Counted from the stretch's first letter, positions 37,483 to 46,587 are shown. The stretch is DNA of 64,000 nucleotides from Rhizobium sp. TH135 (GCF_002855515.1 NZ_PKRP01000008.1:106493-170492), one strand, 5' to 3'. The notes: generated from the sequence alone by a model not told the origin. Translations and numbers: made by a program.

Positions 37483-37986
37483 TTATTGCTTCTTGCGGAA
37501 GGCGTCGAGCGAGACGACGGAGCCTTCCTTCTTCTCGTCGGCCTTGGCCGCTTCCGAATCCTCGGGCTTGGCGATGGCTTCGAGCGGGTAAGCGGTGATT
37601 TCAGCGTCGTTCTCTTCCTCGTCGGACAGCGGCACGTCGAATTCGAGTTCGAAGTTCACGGACGGATCGTAGAAACCGCGGATCGCGTTGAACGGGATCA
37701 CCAGCTTTTCAGGCGTGTCGGAGAAGGACAGGCCGATCTCGAACAGGCTGTCGGTCACCTTGAGGTCCCAGAACTGGTGCTGGACGACGATCGTCATCTG
37801 TTCGGCATACTTGGCCTTCAGATGCTGCGAGATCCGCACGCCCGGTGCGCCGGTCAGGAAGGTGATGAAGAAGTGGTGGTCACCCGGCAGGCGGCCTGTC
37901 GCGGAAACCTCGGCCAAGACCTTGCGGATGACGCCGCGAAGAGCGTCCTGGGCCAGAATGTCGTAGCGAATGTGGTCGTGCCCCAT
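37483..37986 (-). CDS. sspB: ClpXP adaptor SspB (alpha type)
   Basis: 167 aa. Adaptor that binds the ssrA tag and delivers tagged proteins to ClpXP for degradation. The substrate-binding domain covers about 1-125 with FITFLTGAPGVRISQHLKAKY, VVQHQFWDL and SFSDTPEKLVIPFNAIRGFYDPS. A charged flexible linker follows, and the C-terminal tail GSVVSLDAFRKKQ is the ClpX-docking peptide. Lies 174 bases downstream of the tmRNA gene on the same strand, which encodes the tag it reads. The start is ATG at 37986 (MGHDHIRYDILAQDALRGVI). Confidence 0.93.
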   Translation of the reverse strand: MGHDHIRYDILAQDALRGVIRKVLAEVSATGRLPGDHHFFITFLTGAPGVRISQHLKAKYAEQMTIVVQHQFWDLKVTDSLFEIGLSFSDTPEKLVIPFNAIRGFYDPSVNFELEFDVPLSDEEENDAEITAYPLEAIAKPEDSEAAKADEKKEGSVVSLDAFRKKQ

Positions 37987-38159
37987 CAGATCCCTGCTTT
38001 CCTAATCATGCCGATTTCGACGGCTTATGCCATGACGCGACGATGCGGAAAAGCCCCGACGCGTGAAACTGGTTTGACGAATGTACATCAAATCTGCGCC
38101 TGCGGGTAGCAGCGAAATCCGAGCAAAGTCATGCAGAAAGAGAAAGGAGGGAGTTAGGT

Positions 38160-38506
38160 GAAGGCTTCTGTTGCCAGGTGCCTTCGGACCCCGCCTTAAG
38201 GGGCTAACCCTAAGGACTTAGAGCGGGTTTCCCGCACCGCCATTAGGCAGCGAGAGCGTAACCCTTAGCGTTGTTGTCGTTTGCAACTACACTTGTGACC
38301 CGATAACGGCGGTATCATGCCGAGCAAAAGTTCGATCTTTACGCCCTTGTCGATCCTATTTCGCCCCCATCAAAAGCCGGTCCGAAGAGACTTCGTCACC
38401 GACCGGTTTTTGGTGGAGGCGCCGGGTACCGCCCCCGGGTCCAATAGGTTTATTACACCGACCGTTTATCGCCATAGCCGGAGCAAGCCCCGGCATGGCT
38501 GATATA
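38160..38506 (-). ncRNA. ssrA: Two-piece permuted transfer-messenger RNA (tmRNA)
   Basis: Rescues stalled ribosomes and adds a degradation tag. On the minus strand, the acceptor piece comes first: T-arm CCGGG/CCCGG with a 7-base loop, then CGCCTCC and CCA ending at 38411. After a 42-base spacer with a CCGGT-rich hairpin, the coding piece starts at 38368 with GGGGGCGAAATAGGATCGAC. GGGGGCG pairs with CGCCTCC as the acceptor stem (one G-U). The tag frame at 38242-38283 reads ANDNNAKGYALAA followed by TAA. This order, acceptor before coding, is the circular permutation known in alphaproteobacteria. A GAAGGC/GCCTTC hairpin at 38160-38185, followed by a pyrimidine-rich run, may be the terminator. 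End coordinates are approximate. Confidence 0.92.
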
Positions 38507-38685
38507 GGTGTTTCCTTACCCGATGAAAAGAGGGCGGGCGCACAATCGGCGAGGTGCCCTGGCAGCCCGAGCTCCCGAACGACGCGATGTGAGGGCCTCT
38601 GCGGGGGATAATGCTGGAAAACGCATTGGTTCGAGGCCCTGGCGGCGATATGATGTCGGCGACAACGACTCGATGAATGGGATCC

Positions 38686-39480
38686 ATGCACCAGTATCAC
38701 GACCTCCTCCGTCACGTTCTGGAGAACGGCAGCGACCGCGGTGATCGCACCGGTACGGGCACGCGTTCGGTCTTCGGGCACCAGATGCGATTCGATCTGG
38801 CTGACGGCTTTCCCGTCATCACGACGAAGCGGCTGCATCTGAAGTCGATTATCCACGAGCTGCTCTGGTTCCTGAAGGGCGATACCAATATCGCCTATCT
38901 CAAGGAGAACGGCGTCAGCATCTGGGACGAATGGGCTGACAAGAATGGCGACCTCGGACCTGTCTACGGTGCGCAGTGGCGCTCCTGGCCGGATTACGAT
39001 GGCGGGCATATCGATCAGATGGCCAAGCTCGTCGAAAGCATCAAGACCAATCCCAATTCGCGCCGCCATATCGTCACCGCCTGGAACCCGGCGCTCGTCG
39101 ACGAAATGGCGCTGCCGCCCTGCCACTGCCTTTTCCAGTTTTACGTGGCTGATGGGCGGCTCTCCTGCCAGCTCTACCAGCGCTCCGCCGACATCTTCCT
39201 CGGCGTGCCCTTCAACATCGCTTCCTACGCCTTGCTGACCCTGATGATGGCGCAGGTGACGGGGCTGGAGCCCGGCGACTTCGTTCACACGCTGGGTGAC
39301 GCGCATCTCTACGCCAACCATTTCGACCAAGCAAAGCTGCAGCTGACGCGGACGCCCAAGGCGCTGCCGGTCATAAAACTCAATCCCGAGGTCCGGGATC
39401 TGTTCTCTTTCGCCTACGAAGACTTCACGCTGATCGGATATGAAGCCGATGCCAGCATCAAGGCACCGATCGCCGTATAG
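38686..39480 (+). CDS. thyA: Thymidylate synthase
   Basis: 264 aa, exactly the length of Escherichia coli ThyA. Methylates dUMP to dTMP using methylene-tetrahydrofolate. The nucleophile is C146 in [12 protein letters not shown]; the dUMP phosphate-binding [11 protein letters not shown] and [18 protein letters not shown] are present. I start at ATG 38686 ([15 protein letters not shown]), as in the family, with GGGATCC upstream; 38677 is an alternative start adding three residues. folA follows after 22 bases, so the two enzymes form an operon in which FolA regenerates the folate that ThyA oxidises. Confidence 0.97.
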   Translation: MHQYHDLLRHVLENGSDRGDRTGTGTRSVFGHQMRFDLADGFPVITTKRLHLKSIIHELLWFLKGDTNIAYLKENGVSIWDEWADKNGDLGPVYGAQWRSWPDYDGGHIDQMAKLVESIKTNPNSRRHIVTAWNPALVDEMALPPCHCLFQFYVADGRLSCQLYQRSADIFLGVPFNIASYALLTLMMAQVTGLEPGDFVHTLGDAHLYANHFDQAKLQLTRTPKALPVIKLNPEVRDLFSFAYEDFTLIGYEADASIKAPIAV

Positions 39481-39502
39481 GCGAGGTGAAGGCATATCCG
39501 GC

Positions 39503-40024
39503 ATGGCTCCCGTCAAGATCGTCATCATCGTGGCCGTTTCGCAAAACGGCATCATTGGCCGCGACGGCGACATGCCGTGGAAGCTCTCGACGGATCTGAA
39601 GCGCTTCAAGGCGCTCAGCATGGGCAAGCCGCTGGTGATGGGGCGCAAGACCTTCGAATCCGTCGGATCAGAGCCACTGGCTGGTCGCCCCCATATCATC
39701 GTCAGCCGCAGTCAGAGCTTCGACATGCCGGGGGTGGAAACCGTCGGGAACCTCGAGGCAGGGATCGAGCGGGCCAGGGTGATCGCATCCGAGACTGGCG
39801 TTGACGAGGTCTGCATTGTCGGCGGCGGCGAGATCTATCGTCAGGCCTTGCCGCTTGCCGATGTCCTCCATGTCACGCATGTCGGGACGGTGGTCGACGG
39901 CGATACCTCTTTCCCACAGATCGATCCGGTGGCATTCGAATTGATCGAGGAAACTGCAGTTCCGGCCGGCGAGAAGGACAATTATCCGACGCGCTACGCG
40001 ATATACCGTCGCAGGGACCGCTGA
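39503..40024 (+). CDS. folA: Dihydrofolate reductase
   Basis: 173 aa. Reduces dihydrofolate to tetrahydrofolate with NADPH. Visible motifs: VAVSQNGIIGRDGDMPWKLSTDLKRFK with the catalytic Asp in STDLKRF, GKPLVMGRKTFESVG, and VCIVGGGEIYRQALPLAD. ATG at 39503 lies 10 bases after GAGGTGAAGG; an ATG at 39440 inside thyA is rejected because it would extend the protein by a Pro/Arg-rich stretch. Located in the thyA operon. Confidence 0.96.
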   Translation: MAPVKIVIIVAVSQNGIIGRDGDMPWKLSTDLKRFKALSMGKPLVMGRKTFESVGSEPLAGRPHIIVSRSQSFDMPGVETVGNLEAGIERARVIASETGVDEVCIVGGGEIYRQALPLADVLHVTHVGTVVDGDTSFPQIDPVAFELIEETAVPAGEKDNYPTRYAIYRRRDR

Positions 40025-40070
40025 TAACGCAAAATTTGCCCTTTCCGCAGAAGAAGTTGCCCCCCTCGCG

Positions 40071-40099
40071 TTGAAAGGCGACACCACGATACCTATAAA
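40071..40099 (+). promoter_or_regulatory. Candidate promoter of hflKC
   Basis: TTGAAA at 40071-40076 and TATAAA at 40094-40099 are separated by 17 bases, a near-consensus housekeeping promoter. The surrounding GTTGAAAG and CCTATAAA also resemble alphaproteobacterial heat-shock boxes. It lies 79 bases before the hflK start and 47 bases after folA. Confidence 0.55.
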
Positions 40100-40177
40100 C
40101 CTCTGGAACCTCATGCATGTCGGTCGATCGGCCAGCGGGCGGGGGACTTGGGAGCTTTTTACAGCAAAGAGGTATTG

Positions 40178-41311
40178 ATGCCCTGGAGCAATCAAAACGG
40201 CGGCGGCGGCGGTCCATGGGGCGGCGGCGGCGGCGGCGGTAACAATCAGGGCCCCTGGGGGCAGGGGCCGAACCGGCCACGCGGCGGCGGTGGCGGCGGT
40301 GGCGGCAACCAGCCCCCGGATCTGGAGGATCTCATCCGCCGTGGGCAGGATCGTCTGAAGAACGTCGTGCCCGGCGGGTTTAACGGTGGCGCTTTCGTCA
40401 TCGTCGGTATCGTGCTTCTCGCCTTCTGGGCGATGCAGGCGGTCTATACCGTGCAGCCTGACGAGCGTGGCGTTGAACTTCGCTTCGGCAAGCCGAAGGA
40501 TGAAGTGTCCATGCCGGGCCTGCACTTCCATCTCTGGCCCGTGGAATCCGTCGATATCGTCAAGGTTACGGAGCAGCAGCAGAATATCGGCAGCCGCCCG
40601 ACCTCGAACAATCCCGGCGCTGGCCTGATGCTCAGCGGCGACCAGAACATCGTGAGCGTTCAGTTCTCGGTTCTGTTCACGGTCTCCGACCCGCGGGCCT
40701 TCCTCTTCAACCTCGAAGATCCGTCGCAGACGCTGCAGCAGGTTGCTGAAAGCGCAATGCGCGAAGTCGTCGGCCGTCGTCCTGCTCAGGACGTCTTCCG
40801 CGACAATCGTGAGGAGATCTCGACCCAGGTCCGCGCGATCATCCAGGGCACCATGGACACCTATGGCGCCGGTATCGCGATCAACGCGGTTCCGATCGAA
40901 GACGCGGCCCCGCCGCGTGAAGTTGCCGAAGCCTTCGAAGAAGTGCAGCGCGCCCAGCAGGACGAAGACCGCTTCGTCGAAGAAGCCAACCAGTACGCCA
41001 ACCAGCGTCTCGGTCAGGCCCGCGGTCAGGCAGCCCAGATCCGTGAAGAGGCGGCCGCCTATAAGGATCAGGTCGTCAAGGAAGCGGAAGGTGAGGCCCA
41101 GCGCTTCATCTCGATCTATGACGAATACGTCAAGGCGCCCGACGTCACACGCCAGCGTATCTATCTGGAAACCATGGAGAACGTCCTGCGCAATTCGAAC
41201 AAGGTGATCATCGACGAAAAGCAGGGGGTCGTGCCTTACCTGCCGCTCAACGAAATCACGCGCCAGCCGGGCAGCCAGCCTGCAGGCCAGTCGGCGACGG
41301 GAGGGAACTGA
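40178..41311 (+). CDS. hflK: FtsH protease modulator HflK
   Basis: 377 aa. Forms the HflKC cage in the inner membrane around the FtsH protease. An N-terminal Gly-rich cytoplasmic stretch with poly-Gly runs (about 8-42) precedes one helix (71-90, AFVIVGIVLLAFWAMQAVY). The SPFH/band 7 domain then faces the periplasm (TVQPDERGVELRFGKPKD, DVFRDNREEIS), followed by a long helix (EEANQYANQRLGQARGQAAQ). ATG at 40178 follows AAAGAGG; an ATG at 40148 is not preferred. hflC starts 1 base after the stop. Confidence 0.95.
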   Translation: MPWSNQNGGGGGPWGGGGGGGNNQGPWGQGPNRPRGGGGGGGGNQPPDLEDLIRRGQDRLKNVVPGGFNGGAFVIVGIVLLAFWAMQAVYTVQPDERGVELRFGKPKDEVSMPGLHFHLWPVESVDIVKVTEQQQNIGSRPTSNNPGAGLMLSGDQNIVSVQFSVLFTVSDPRAFLFNLEDPSQTLQQVAESAMREVVGRRPAQDVFRDNREEISTQVRAIIQGTMDTYGAGIAINAVPIEDAAPPREVAEAFEEVQRAQQDEDRFVEEANQYANQRLGQARGQAAQIREEAAAYKDQVVKEAEGEAQRFISIYDEYVKAPDVTRQRIYLETMENVLRNSNKVIIDEKQGVVPYLPLNEITRQPGSQPAGQSATGGN

Positions 41312-41312
41312 C

Positions 41313-42263
41313 ATGCAGAACCGTCTTCCCTACTTCCTCATCGCCATCGGCGTCGCTCTGTTCTTCGTCTATTCGTCGATCTTCGTGGTCAACGAACGCG
41401 AGCAGGCGATCGTTCTTCGCTTCGGTCAGATCCAGGACGTGAAGGCCGAACCGGGCCTCTACTTCAAGCTGCCCTTCGCCTTCATGGATGCCGACCGCGT
41501 CCAGTATGTCGAAGATCGTGCACTGCGCTTTGACCTGCCCGACATCCGCGTGCAGGTTCGTGGTGGCGCCTTCTATGAAGTCGACGCCTTCGCCGTCTAT
41601 CGCATCACCGATGCCCGTCGCTTCCGCGAAACGGTCTCGGCCGATCGGGAAGCTGCCGAATCGCGTCTGCGCACCCGTCTCGACGCAGCCCTTCGCCGCG
41701 TCTACGGTCTGCGCAACTTCGACGCCGCTCTGTCTGAAGAGCGCGGCTCTATGATGTCTGACGTCCGGAACGATCTCCAGGCAGCGGCTGAGAGCCTCGG
41801 TCTGCAGGTCACGGATGTCCGCATCCGCAGAACGGACCTGACGCAGGAAGTCTCGCAGCAGACCTTCCAGCGCATGAAGGCCGAGCGTCTTGCCGAAGCC
41901 GAACTGATCCGTGCCCGTGGTAACGAAGAGAGCCAGCGTCGCCGGGCGATCGCCGACCGTCAGGTCGTCGAACTCCAGGCCGAAGCGCAGCGCGATTCGG
42001 AAATCCTGCGCGGTGAGGGCGATGCCCAGCGTAACAGCATCTTCGCTGATGCGTTCCAGCGGGATCCGAGCTTCTTCGAGTTCTATCGCTCCATGCGCGC
42101 CTATGTGGCGTCGATGAGCAACCAGGGCACGACGATGGTGCTTTCGCCGGACAGTGACTTCTTCCGCTTCTTCAACAGCGGCGTTGGCACTGGCGGTGCT
42201 GGACAGGTTCCGCCTGCCGCAGCACCGGCACCGGTGACGCCGCCGGCAGCTGTCGGCAACTGA
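41313..42263 (+). CDS. hflC: FtsH protease modulator HflC
   Basis: 316 aa. Partner of HflK. A short N-terminus and single helix (about 7-26, FLIAIGVALFFVYSSIFVV) precede the SPFH domain (NEREQAIVLRFGQIQDVKAEPGLYFKLPF), then the long helix (AEAELIRARGNEESQRRRAI) and a Pro/Ala-rich tail. Starts 1 base after hflK. The small DUF2065 gene follows after 4 bases. Confidence 0.95.
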   Translation: MQNRLPYFLIAIGVALFFVYSSIFVVNEREQAIVLRFGQIQDVKAEPGLYFKLPFAFMDADRVQYVEDRALRFDLPDIRVQVRGGAFYEVDAFAVYRITDARRFRETVSADREAAESRLRTRLDAALRRVYGLRNFDAALSEERGSMMSDVRNDLQAAAESLGLQVTDVRIRRTDLTQEVSQQTFQRMKAERLAEAELIRARGNEESQRRRAIADRQVVELQAEAQRDSEILRGEGDAQRNSIFADAFQRDPSFFEFYRSMRAYVASMSNQGTTMVLSPDSDFFRFFNSGVGTGGAGQVPPAAAPAPVTPPAAVGN

Positions 42264-42267
42264 TACG

Positions 42268-42453
42268 ATGGATGACCTGTTCGCAGGGATCGCCATCTTT
42301 CTGATCATCGAGGGGCTGGCCTATGCGCTGGCCCCTCGTTTTCTTGTGCGGATGGCAAGGCTCCTGCCGCATATCCCCGAAGACCAATTGCGGCTCATCG
42401 GCCTCTCCACGATCACCCTTGGCGCAGCCCTCCTGTGGTTTCTTCGCGGCTGA
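42268..42453 (+). CDS. DUF2065 small membrane protein
   Basis: 61 aa with two transmembrane segments (AGIAIFLIIEGLAYALAPRF and LRLIGLSTITLGAALLWFL). It belongs to DUF2065, commonly found directly downstream of hflK-hflC. Function unknown. It starts 4 bases after hflC and is very likely co-translated; a structural or regulatory role in the HflKC-FtsH assembly is inference. Confidence 0.85.
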   Translation: MDDLFAGIAIFLIIEGLAYALAPRFLVRMARLLPHIPEDQLRLIGLSTITLGAALLWFLRG

Positions 42454-42563
42454 CAAGATCTGGTCGCAAGCTGCGGATAGAGCTATTCCGGCAATTGTGA
42501 TTTTCCCTTCTCCCAATCCGCCTTATGTTCAGTTCGACCCAAGACAACCCAGCGAGGAAGCCG

Positions 42564-44171
42564 ATGATGAAACCCGCCCGCACGTCGCGAATGATTCTGT
42601 CGGCGCTCCTCGTGGGAACGTCGCTGACTGTTGGCGCAGTGAGCGCTCCGGCTCCCGTTTACGCACAGGGGCCCGATTCCGTGGCCGATCTCGCCAGTGG
42701 ATTGCTGGGCGCCGTGGTCAACATCTCGACATCGCAGAGTGTCGCTGAAGAAGGCGAGGGGCCACTCCCGCAGGTTCCCGAAGGGTCGCCCTTCCAGGAG
42801 TTGTTCGAAGACTTCTACAGGAACCGCGAGGGCGGTGAGCCGAACAGCAAGGTAAACTCGCTCGGATCGGGCTTCGTCATCGACCCGACCGGTTTCATCG
42901 TGACCAACAACCACGTCATCGAGAATGCCGATGATATCGAAGTCATCTTTTCCGATGGCTCGAAGTTGAAGGCCAAGCTGATTGGCACGGATACCAAGAC
43001 CGACCTCTCGGTCCTCAAGGTCGAGCCGCCACAGCCGCTGACCTCGGTGAAGTTTGGTGATTCCCGCAAGATGCGGATCGGCGACTGGGTTATGGCGATC
43101 GGCAACCCGTTCGGGCTCGGCGGTTCGGTGACCGTTGGCATCATTTCGGCCAGTGGCCGAAACATCAATGCCGGCCCTTACGACAACTTCATCCAGACGG
43201 ATGCGGCGATCAACAAGGGCAATTCCGGTGGTCCTCTGTTCAACATGAGTGGCGAAGTCATCGGCATCAATACGGCCATCATCTCGCCGAGCGGCGGTTC
43301 GATCGGCATTGGCTTTGCCGTCCCGACGGAGCTTGCCGAGAATATCGTCAACCAGTTGATCGAGTTCGGCGAGACGCGTCGTGGCTGGCTCGGCGTCCGC
43401 ATCCAGCCCGTCTCCGACGAGGTGGCGACGAGCATGAATATCGGCCGCGCCCGCGGCGCGATGATCAGCGGCGTCGTCGAGGGTGGCCCTGTCGCCAATG
43501 GTCCGATCCAGGTCGGCGACATCGTCACAAGCTTCAACGGTCGCGCCATCACTGAAACCCGCGACCTCACGCGCATCGTCGCGGAAAGCCCGATCGGTGA
43601 GCCGCTCGATGTGGTGATTATCCGTGACGGCAAGGAACAGACGGTCAAGGTGACCCTCGGACGTCTCGAGGACGACGAAGTCGCGAGCAACGAGACAGAC
43701 CCGGAGACCGCCGTCGAACCGAATGAAGAGGGAACGGCGCCCGATGGCGATACGCCGGGCGATCAGGCGACCCCGCCGAGCGATCAGCCGATGCCGGATG
43801 ATCCGAATTCCGAAGCCGAGAGCGGCGAGGAGCCGGCGACCCAGCCACAGGACCAGGCGAGCGCTCCGGTGACCGAAGGCCTGATCGGCGTCGAACTCTC
43901 CGCGCTCGACGATGCCAATCGCGTCAGCTTCTCGATCGCCGAGGGCGTCGAGGGTGTTCTGATTACCCGTGTTCTTCCCGGCTCGAAGGCCGAAGGCAAA
44001 GGCCTGAAGGTTGGCGAGGTGATTGTCGAGGTGGCGCAGGAGTTCATGAAGACGCCGCAGCAGGTGGCCGAAAAACTCACCAGCATCAAGGGCGAGGGGC
44101 GTCGCAGCGGCTATCTGATGATCGCCGACAAGGACGGCAACCTGCGCCTCGTCGCGGTGCCGCTCGAGTAG
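42564..44171 (+). CDS. Periplasmic Do-family serine protease/chaperone (DegP-like)
   Basis: 535 aa. Degrades or refolds misfolded envelope proteins. Signal peptide residues 1-34 (ALLVGTSLTVGAVSAPAPVYAQ). The trypsin-like triad is H117 (TNNHVIENAD), D147 (TKTDLSVLKV) and S221 (GNSGGPLF). PDZ1 lies at about 270-370 and PDZ2 at about 440-525. They are joined by a roughly 55-residue acidic, Pro/Glu/Asp-rich linker (about 378-432), longer than usual. ATG at 42564 has GAGGAAG upstream; 42567 is equally possible. DegP, DegQ or MucD subtype is uncertain. It probably belongs with the hflKC cluster. The stop is 4 bases from the convergent GGDEF-EAL gene. Confidence 0.93.
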   Translation: MMKPARTSRMILSALLVGTSLTVGAVSAPAPVYAQGPDSVADLASGLLGAVVNISTSQSVAEEGEGPLPQVPEGSPFQELFEDFYRNREGGEPNSKVNSLGSGFVIDPTGFIVTNNHVIENADDIEVIFSDGSKLKAKLIGTDTKTDLSVLKVEPPQPLTSVKFGDSRKMRIGDWVMAIGNPFGLGGSVTVGIISASGRNINAGPYDNFIQTDAAINKGNSGGPLFNMSGEVIGINTAIISPSGGSIGIGFAVPTELAENIVNQLIEFGETRRGWLGVRIQPVSDEVATSMNIGRARGAMISGVVEGGPVANGPIQVGDIVTSFNGRAITETRDLTRIVAESPIGEPLDVVIIRDGKEQTVKVTLGRLEDDEVASNETDPETAVEPNEEGTAPDGDTPGDQATPPSDQPMPDDPNSEAESGEEPATQPQDQASAPVTEGLIGVELSALDDANRVSFSIAEGVEGVLITRVLPGSKAEGKGLKVGEVIVEVAQEFMKTPQQVAEKLTSIKGEGRRSGYLMIADKDGNLRLVAVPLE

Positions 44172-44175
44172 CGGT

Positions 44176-46548
44176 CTAAGCGTAGAGGCGCTGAACCGAG
44201 TCGCTGTTCTGTCGAAGGTAGTCTTCGAACTGGTCGACCGGCATCGGTCGGCCAACCAGGAAGCCCTGGATTTCGCCACAGGTCATTTGCCGGAGCAGGT
44301 CGAACTGGCCCTTCGTCTCGACGCCTTCAGCTGCGACACTCATGCGCAGGTCGCGGGCTAGCTTGATCACCGATTCGACGATGGCGCGGCTGTCGGAGTT
44401 GGTCTCAAGGTCGGAGATGAAGGACTGGTCGATCTTCAGCTTGTCGAACCGGTAGCGGCGGAGATAGCTCAGCGACGAAAAGCCGGTCCCGAAATCATCG
44501 AGCGCAATGCGCAGCCCGAGACGCGACAGCGAGACCAACGTTTCTTCAACGCCGAGTGTCGTTTCCATCAGCAGGCTTTCGGTGACTTCCAACTCAAGGC
44601 GATGGGCGGGCAGTTCGTTCTGTTTCAGCGCGGTTTCGACGAGGGGCAGAAGCCCGGGGCTCAAGAACTGCCGCGAGGACAGGTTGACCGCGATGCGGAT
44701 GTGGTCGGGCCAGCGGACTGCATCCTTGCAGGCCTGTCGCAACACCCAGCTGCCGATCGCGCCGATCTGTCCCGATTCTTCCGCAATCGGGATGAACTCG
44801 CCCGGACTGACCGAGCCCAGTGTCGGATGGTTCCAGCGAAGGAGAGCTTCGGCGCAGACCACCCGGCGCGTCTGGGCATCCACCAGCGGCTGATAGTTGA
44901 TGCTGAGCCTCTCCTCAGCGATGGCCAGGGCCAGTTCCTGTTCGATCATACTGCGGCGCCGTGCTGCGGCGTCCAGCGAGCTGTCAAAGAAGCGATATCG
45001 GTTACGTCCGTCGGTCTTGGCGCGGTAAAGTGCCAAATCGGCGTTGCGCATCAACTGATCCGGGTCGATGCCGTCGATCGGGGCACAGGCGATGCCGATG
45101 CTGACGCCGACATGGGCAGAACCACAGCGCAGGGTCAGTGGCTGTTGCAGCTTTTCGATGATCCGAGCCGCGAGGATTGCCGCACTTTGCGGATCTTCCG
45201 TGGCATGCAGGATGGCGAATTCGTCGCCACCGATGCGGGCCAGCGTGTCGGTCTCGCCGCGCAGCTGGCTCAGAATGCTGGCGACGGTACGTAGGAGTTC
45301 GTCCCCACCGGTATGGCCGAAATTGTCGTTGATCTGCTTGAAGCGGTCGAGATCTAGGAGAAGCACCGAGAACGGATCGCCGAAGCGTTCGTAGCGGGAG
45401 ACGGCCCTTTCGAAATCCTCTGACAGCAGGACACGGTTGCCGACTTCCGTTAGAGGGTCGTGGCGGGCCATGTGTTCGATGCGCAGTCGGCTTTCGCGGC
45501 TTGCGGTGACGTCACGACCGACGCCTCGATAGCCCATGAAGTTGCCTGCATCGTCATGGATGGCCTTCGCCGTCAGTGACCAGATCGCGAGTTCGCCGCC
45601 GAGCTCGACACAGATGTCCTGATCGCGGAAAGACTGTCGGGCCAGTAGGCTGTTGATGAAGTTCTCGCGGCAATCGAGACCGTCCACACCAACTGGCGAG
45701 AACGGCATGATGGTGGTGATGGGACGGCCGAGGACCATGCTGTCCGGGACCTGAAGCTGATCATAGAATCGCACGGAGGCGTGCTCGAGATTGAAGTCGC
45801 GGTCGACGCCCCAAAGCCAGTCGGCGGCATTTTCCTCGAAGTCGTTCAGGAGAAGGTTGATGACGTCACGTTGCTCGTCTGCGGCGATCTTTGCCCGGAC
45901 GCGTTCGGTCAGGCTTCGGCAAACGGCAAGCGACGAGCGCACGATGATGGCGGCGAAGATCAGATAAAGGACGAAGAGATAAGCGCCGACCACAGTCGGA
46001 TCGCGCGACAGTGCGAGTGCGGCACCCACTGCCATCGTGCCACAGAAAACGACGGATGCCGGCGGTATGGTCGCCAGCGCGAACCCTCCACCCCCGGCCA
46101 TGCCAACGGTGAGCGCGATCAGAACCATGCGCTGGGTTTCGTCGGCAGAATGGTAGGCGGCAACGTCGAGTGCTGCCCAGAGGCTGCTGAGGACAGCGGC
46201 ATAAATAATCGCGCGGATCGTTCCTCTGAGGCTTGCACGCTCCCGCATGCCACGCCTGCGATGCCGCCACCATGAGGCACTGGTGTACAAGGCAACTGCC
46301 AGGATCAGGCCGCAGATAACATAAACCTCTGTTGCGGAGGGGCTTCCGTAGAAGGCAAACAGCGTCAGGATGGCGTTGCAGAGGTTGGCGGCCATCATCC
46401 AGGGGGTGCTGGTGCCGACGACCGAGAGCCGGACCGCTCGGATACGGTCTGCCTCTTCCGCTGTCTGATCACCTTCTCCAAGGCGCAGGAAGCGGTCGAA
46501 CATGCTTGCCATCTGGGCCGCTATACGCGCGAGGATTGTTCTCTCCAT
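44176..46548 (-). CDS. Membrane PAS-GGDEF-EAL c-di-GMP protein
   Basis: 790 aa. The N-terminal region (about 45-215) has six hydrophobic segments without a recognised name. A PAS-like domain follows at about 235-350 (WLWGVDRDFNLEHASVRFYDQLQVPDSM and GYRGVGRDVTASRESRLRI). The GGDEF domain (about 360-520) carries the intact ARIGGDEF signature. The EAL domain (about 535-780) carries CAEALLRW, with the downstream NLSSRQF, ELEVTESLL, ALDDFGTGFSSLSYLRRY and EGVETKGQF. Both output motifs look intact, so synthesis, hydrolysis or both are possible. The signal sensed is unknown. It may be cotranscribed with the GNAT gene upstream (39-base gap). Confidence 0.92.
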   Translation of the reverse strand: MERTILARIAAQMASMFDRFLRLGEGDQTAEEADRIRAVRLSVVGTSTPWMMAANLCNAILTLFAFYGSPSATEVYVICGLILAVALYTSASWWRHRRRGMRERASLRGTIRAIIYAAVLSSLWAALDVAAYHSADETQRMVLIALTVGMAGGGGFALATIPPASVVFCGTMAVGAALALSRDPTVVGAYLFVLYLIFAAIIVRSSLAVCRSLTERVRAKIAADEQRDVINLLLNDFEENAADWLWGVDRDFNLEHASVRFYDQLQVPDSMVLGRPITTIMPFSPVGVDGLDCRENFINSLLARQSFRDQDICVELGGELAIWSLTAKAIHDDAGNFMGYRGVGRDVTASRESRLRIEHMARHDPLTEVGNRVLLSEDFERAVSRYERFGDPFSVLLLDLDRFKQINDNFGHTGGDELLRTVASILSQLRGETDTLARIGGDEFAILHATEDPQSAAILAARIIEKLQQPLTLRCGSAHVGVSIGIACAPIDGIDPDQLMRNADLALYRAKTDGRNRYRFFDSSLDAAARRRSMIEQELALAIAEERLSINYQPLVDAQTRRVVCAEALLRWNHPTLGSVSPGEFIPIAEESGQIGAIGSWVLRQACKDAVRWPDHIRIAVNLSSRQFLSPGLLPLVETALKQNELPAHRLELEVTESLLMETTLGVEETLVSLSRLGLRIALDDFGTGFSSLSYLRRYRFDKLKIDQSFISDLETNSDSRAIVESVIKLARDLRMSVAAEGVETKGQFDLLRQMTCGEIQGFLVGRPMPVDQFEDYLRQNSDSVQRLYA

Positions 46549-46587
46549 AGCGCAGTTTTTAGCAGCTATATTTTAAGTCGGCGTAAA

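Noticed and set aside
38508..38744. 78-codon plus-strand frame between tmRNA and thyA
   Set aside because: Arg-rich, no site upstream and overlapping the thyA start in another frame.
42483..44279. 598-codon minus-strand frame opposite the Do-type protease
   Set aside because: Shadow frame of a gene with an intact catalytic triad.
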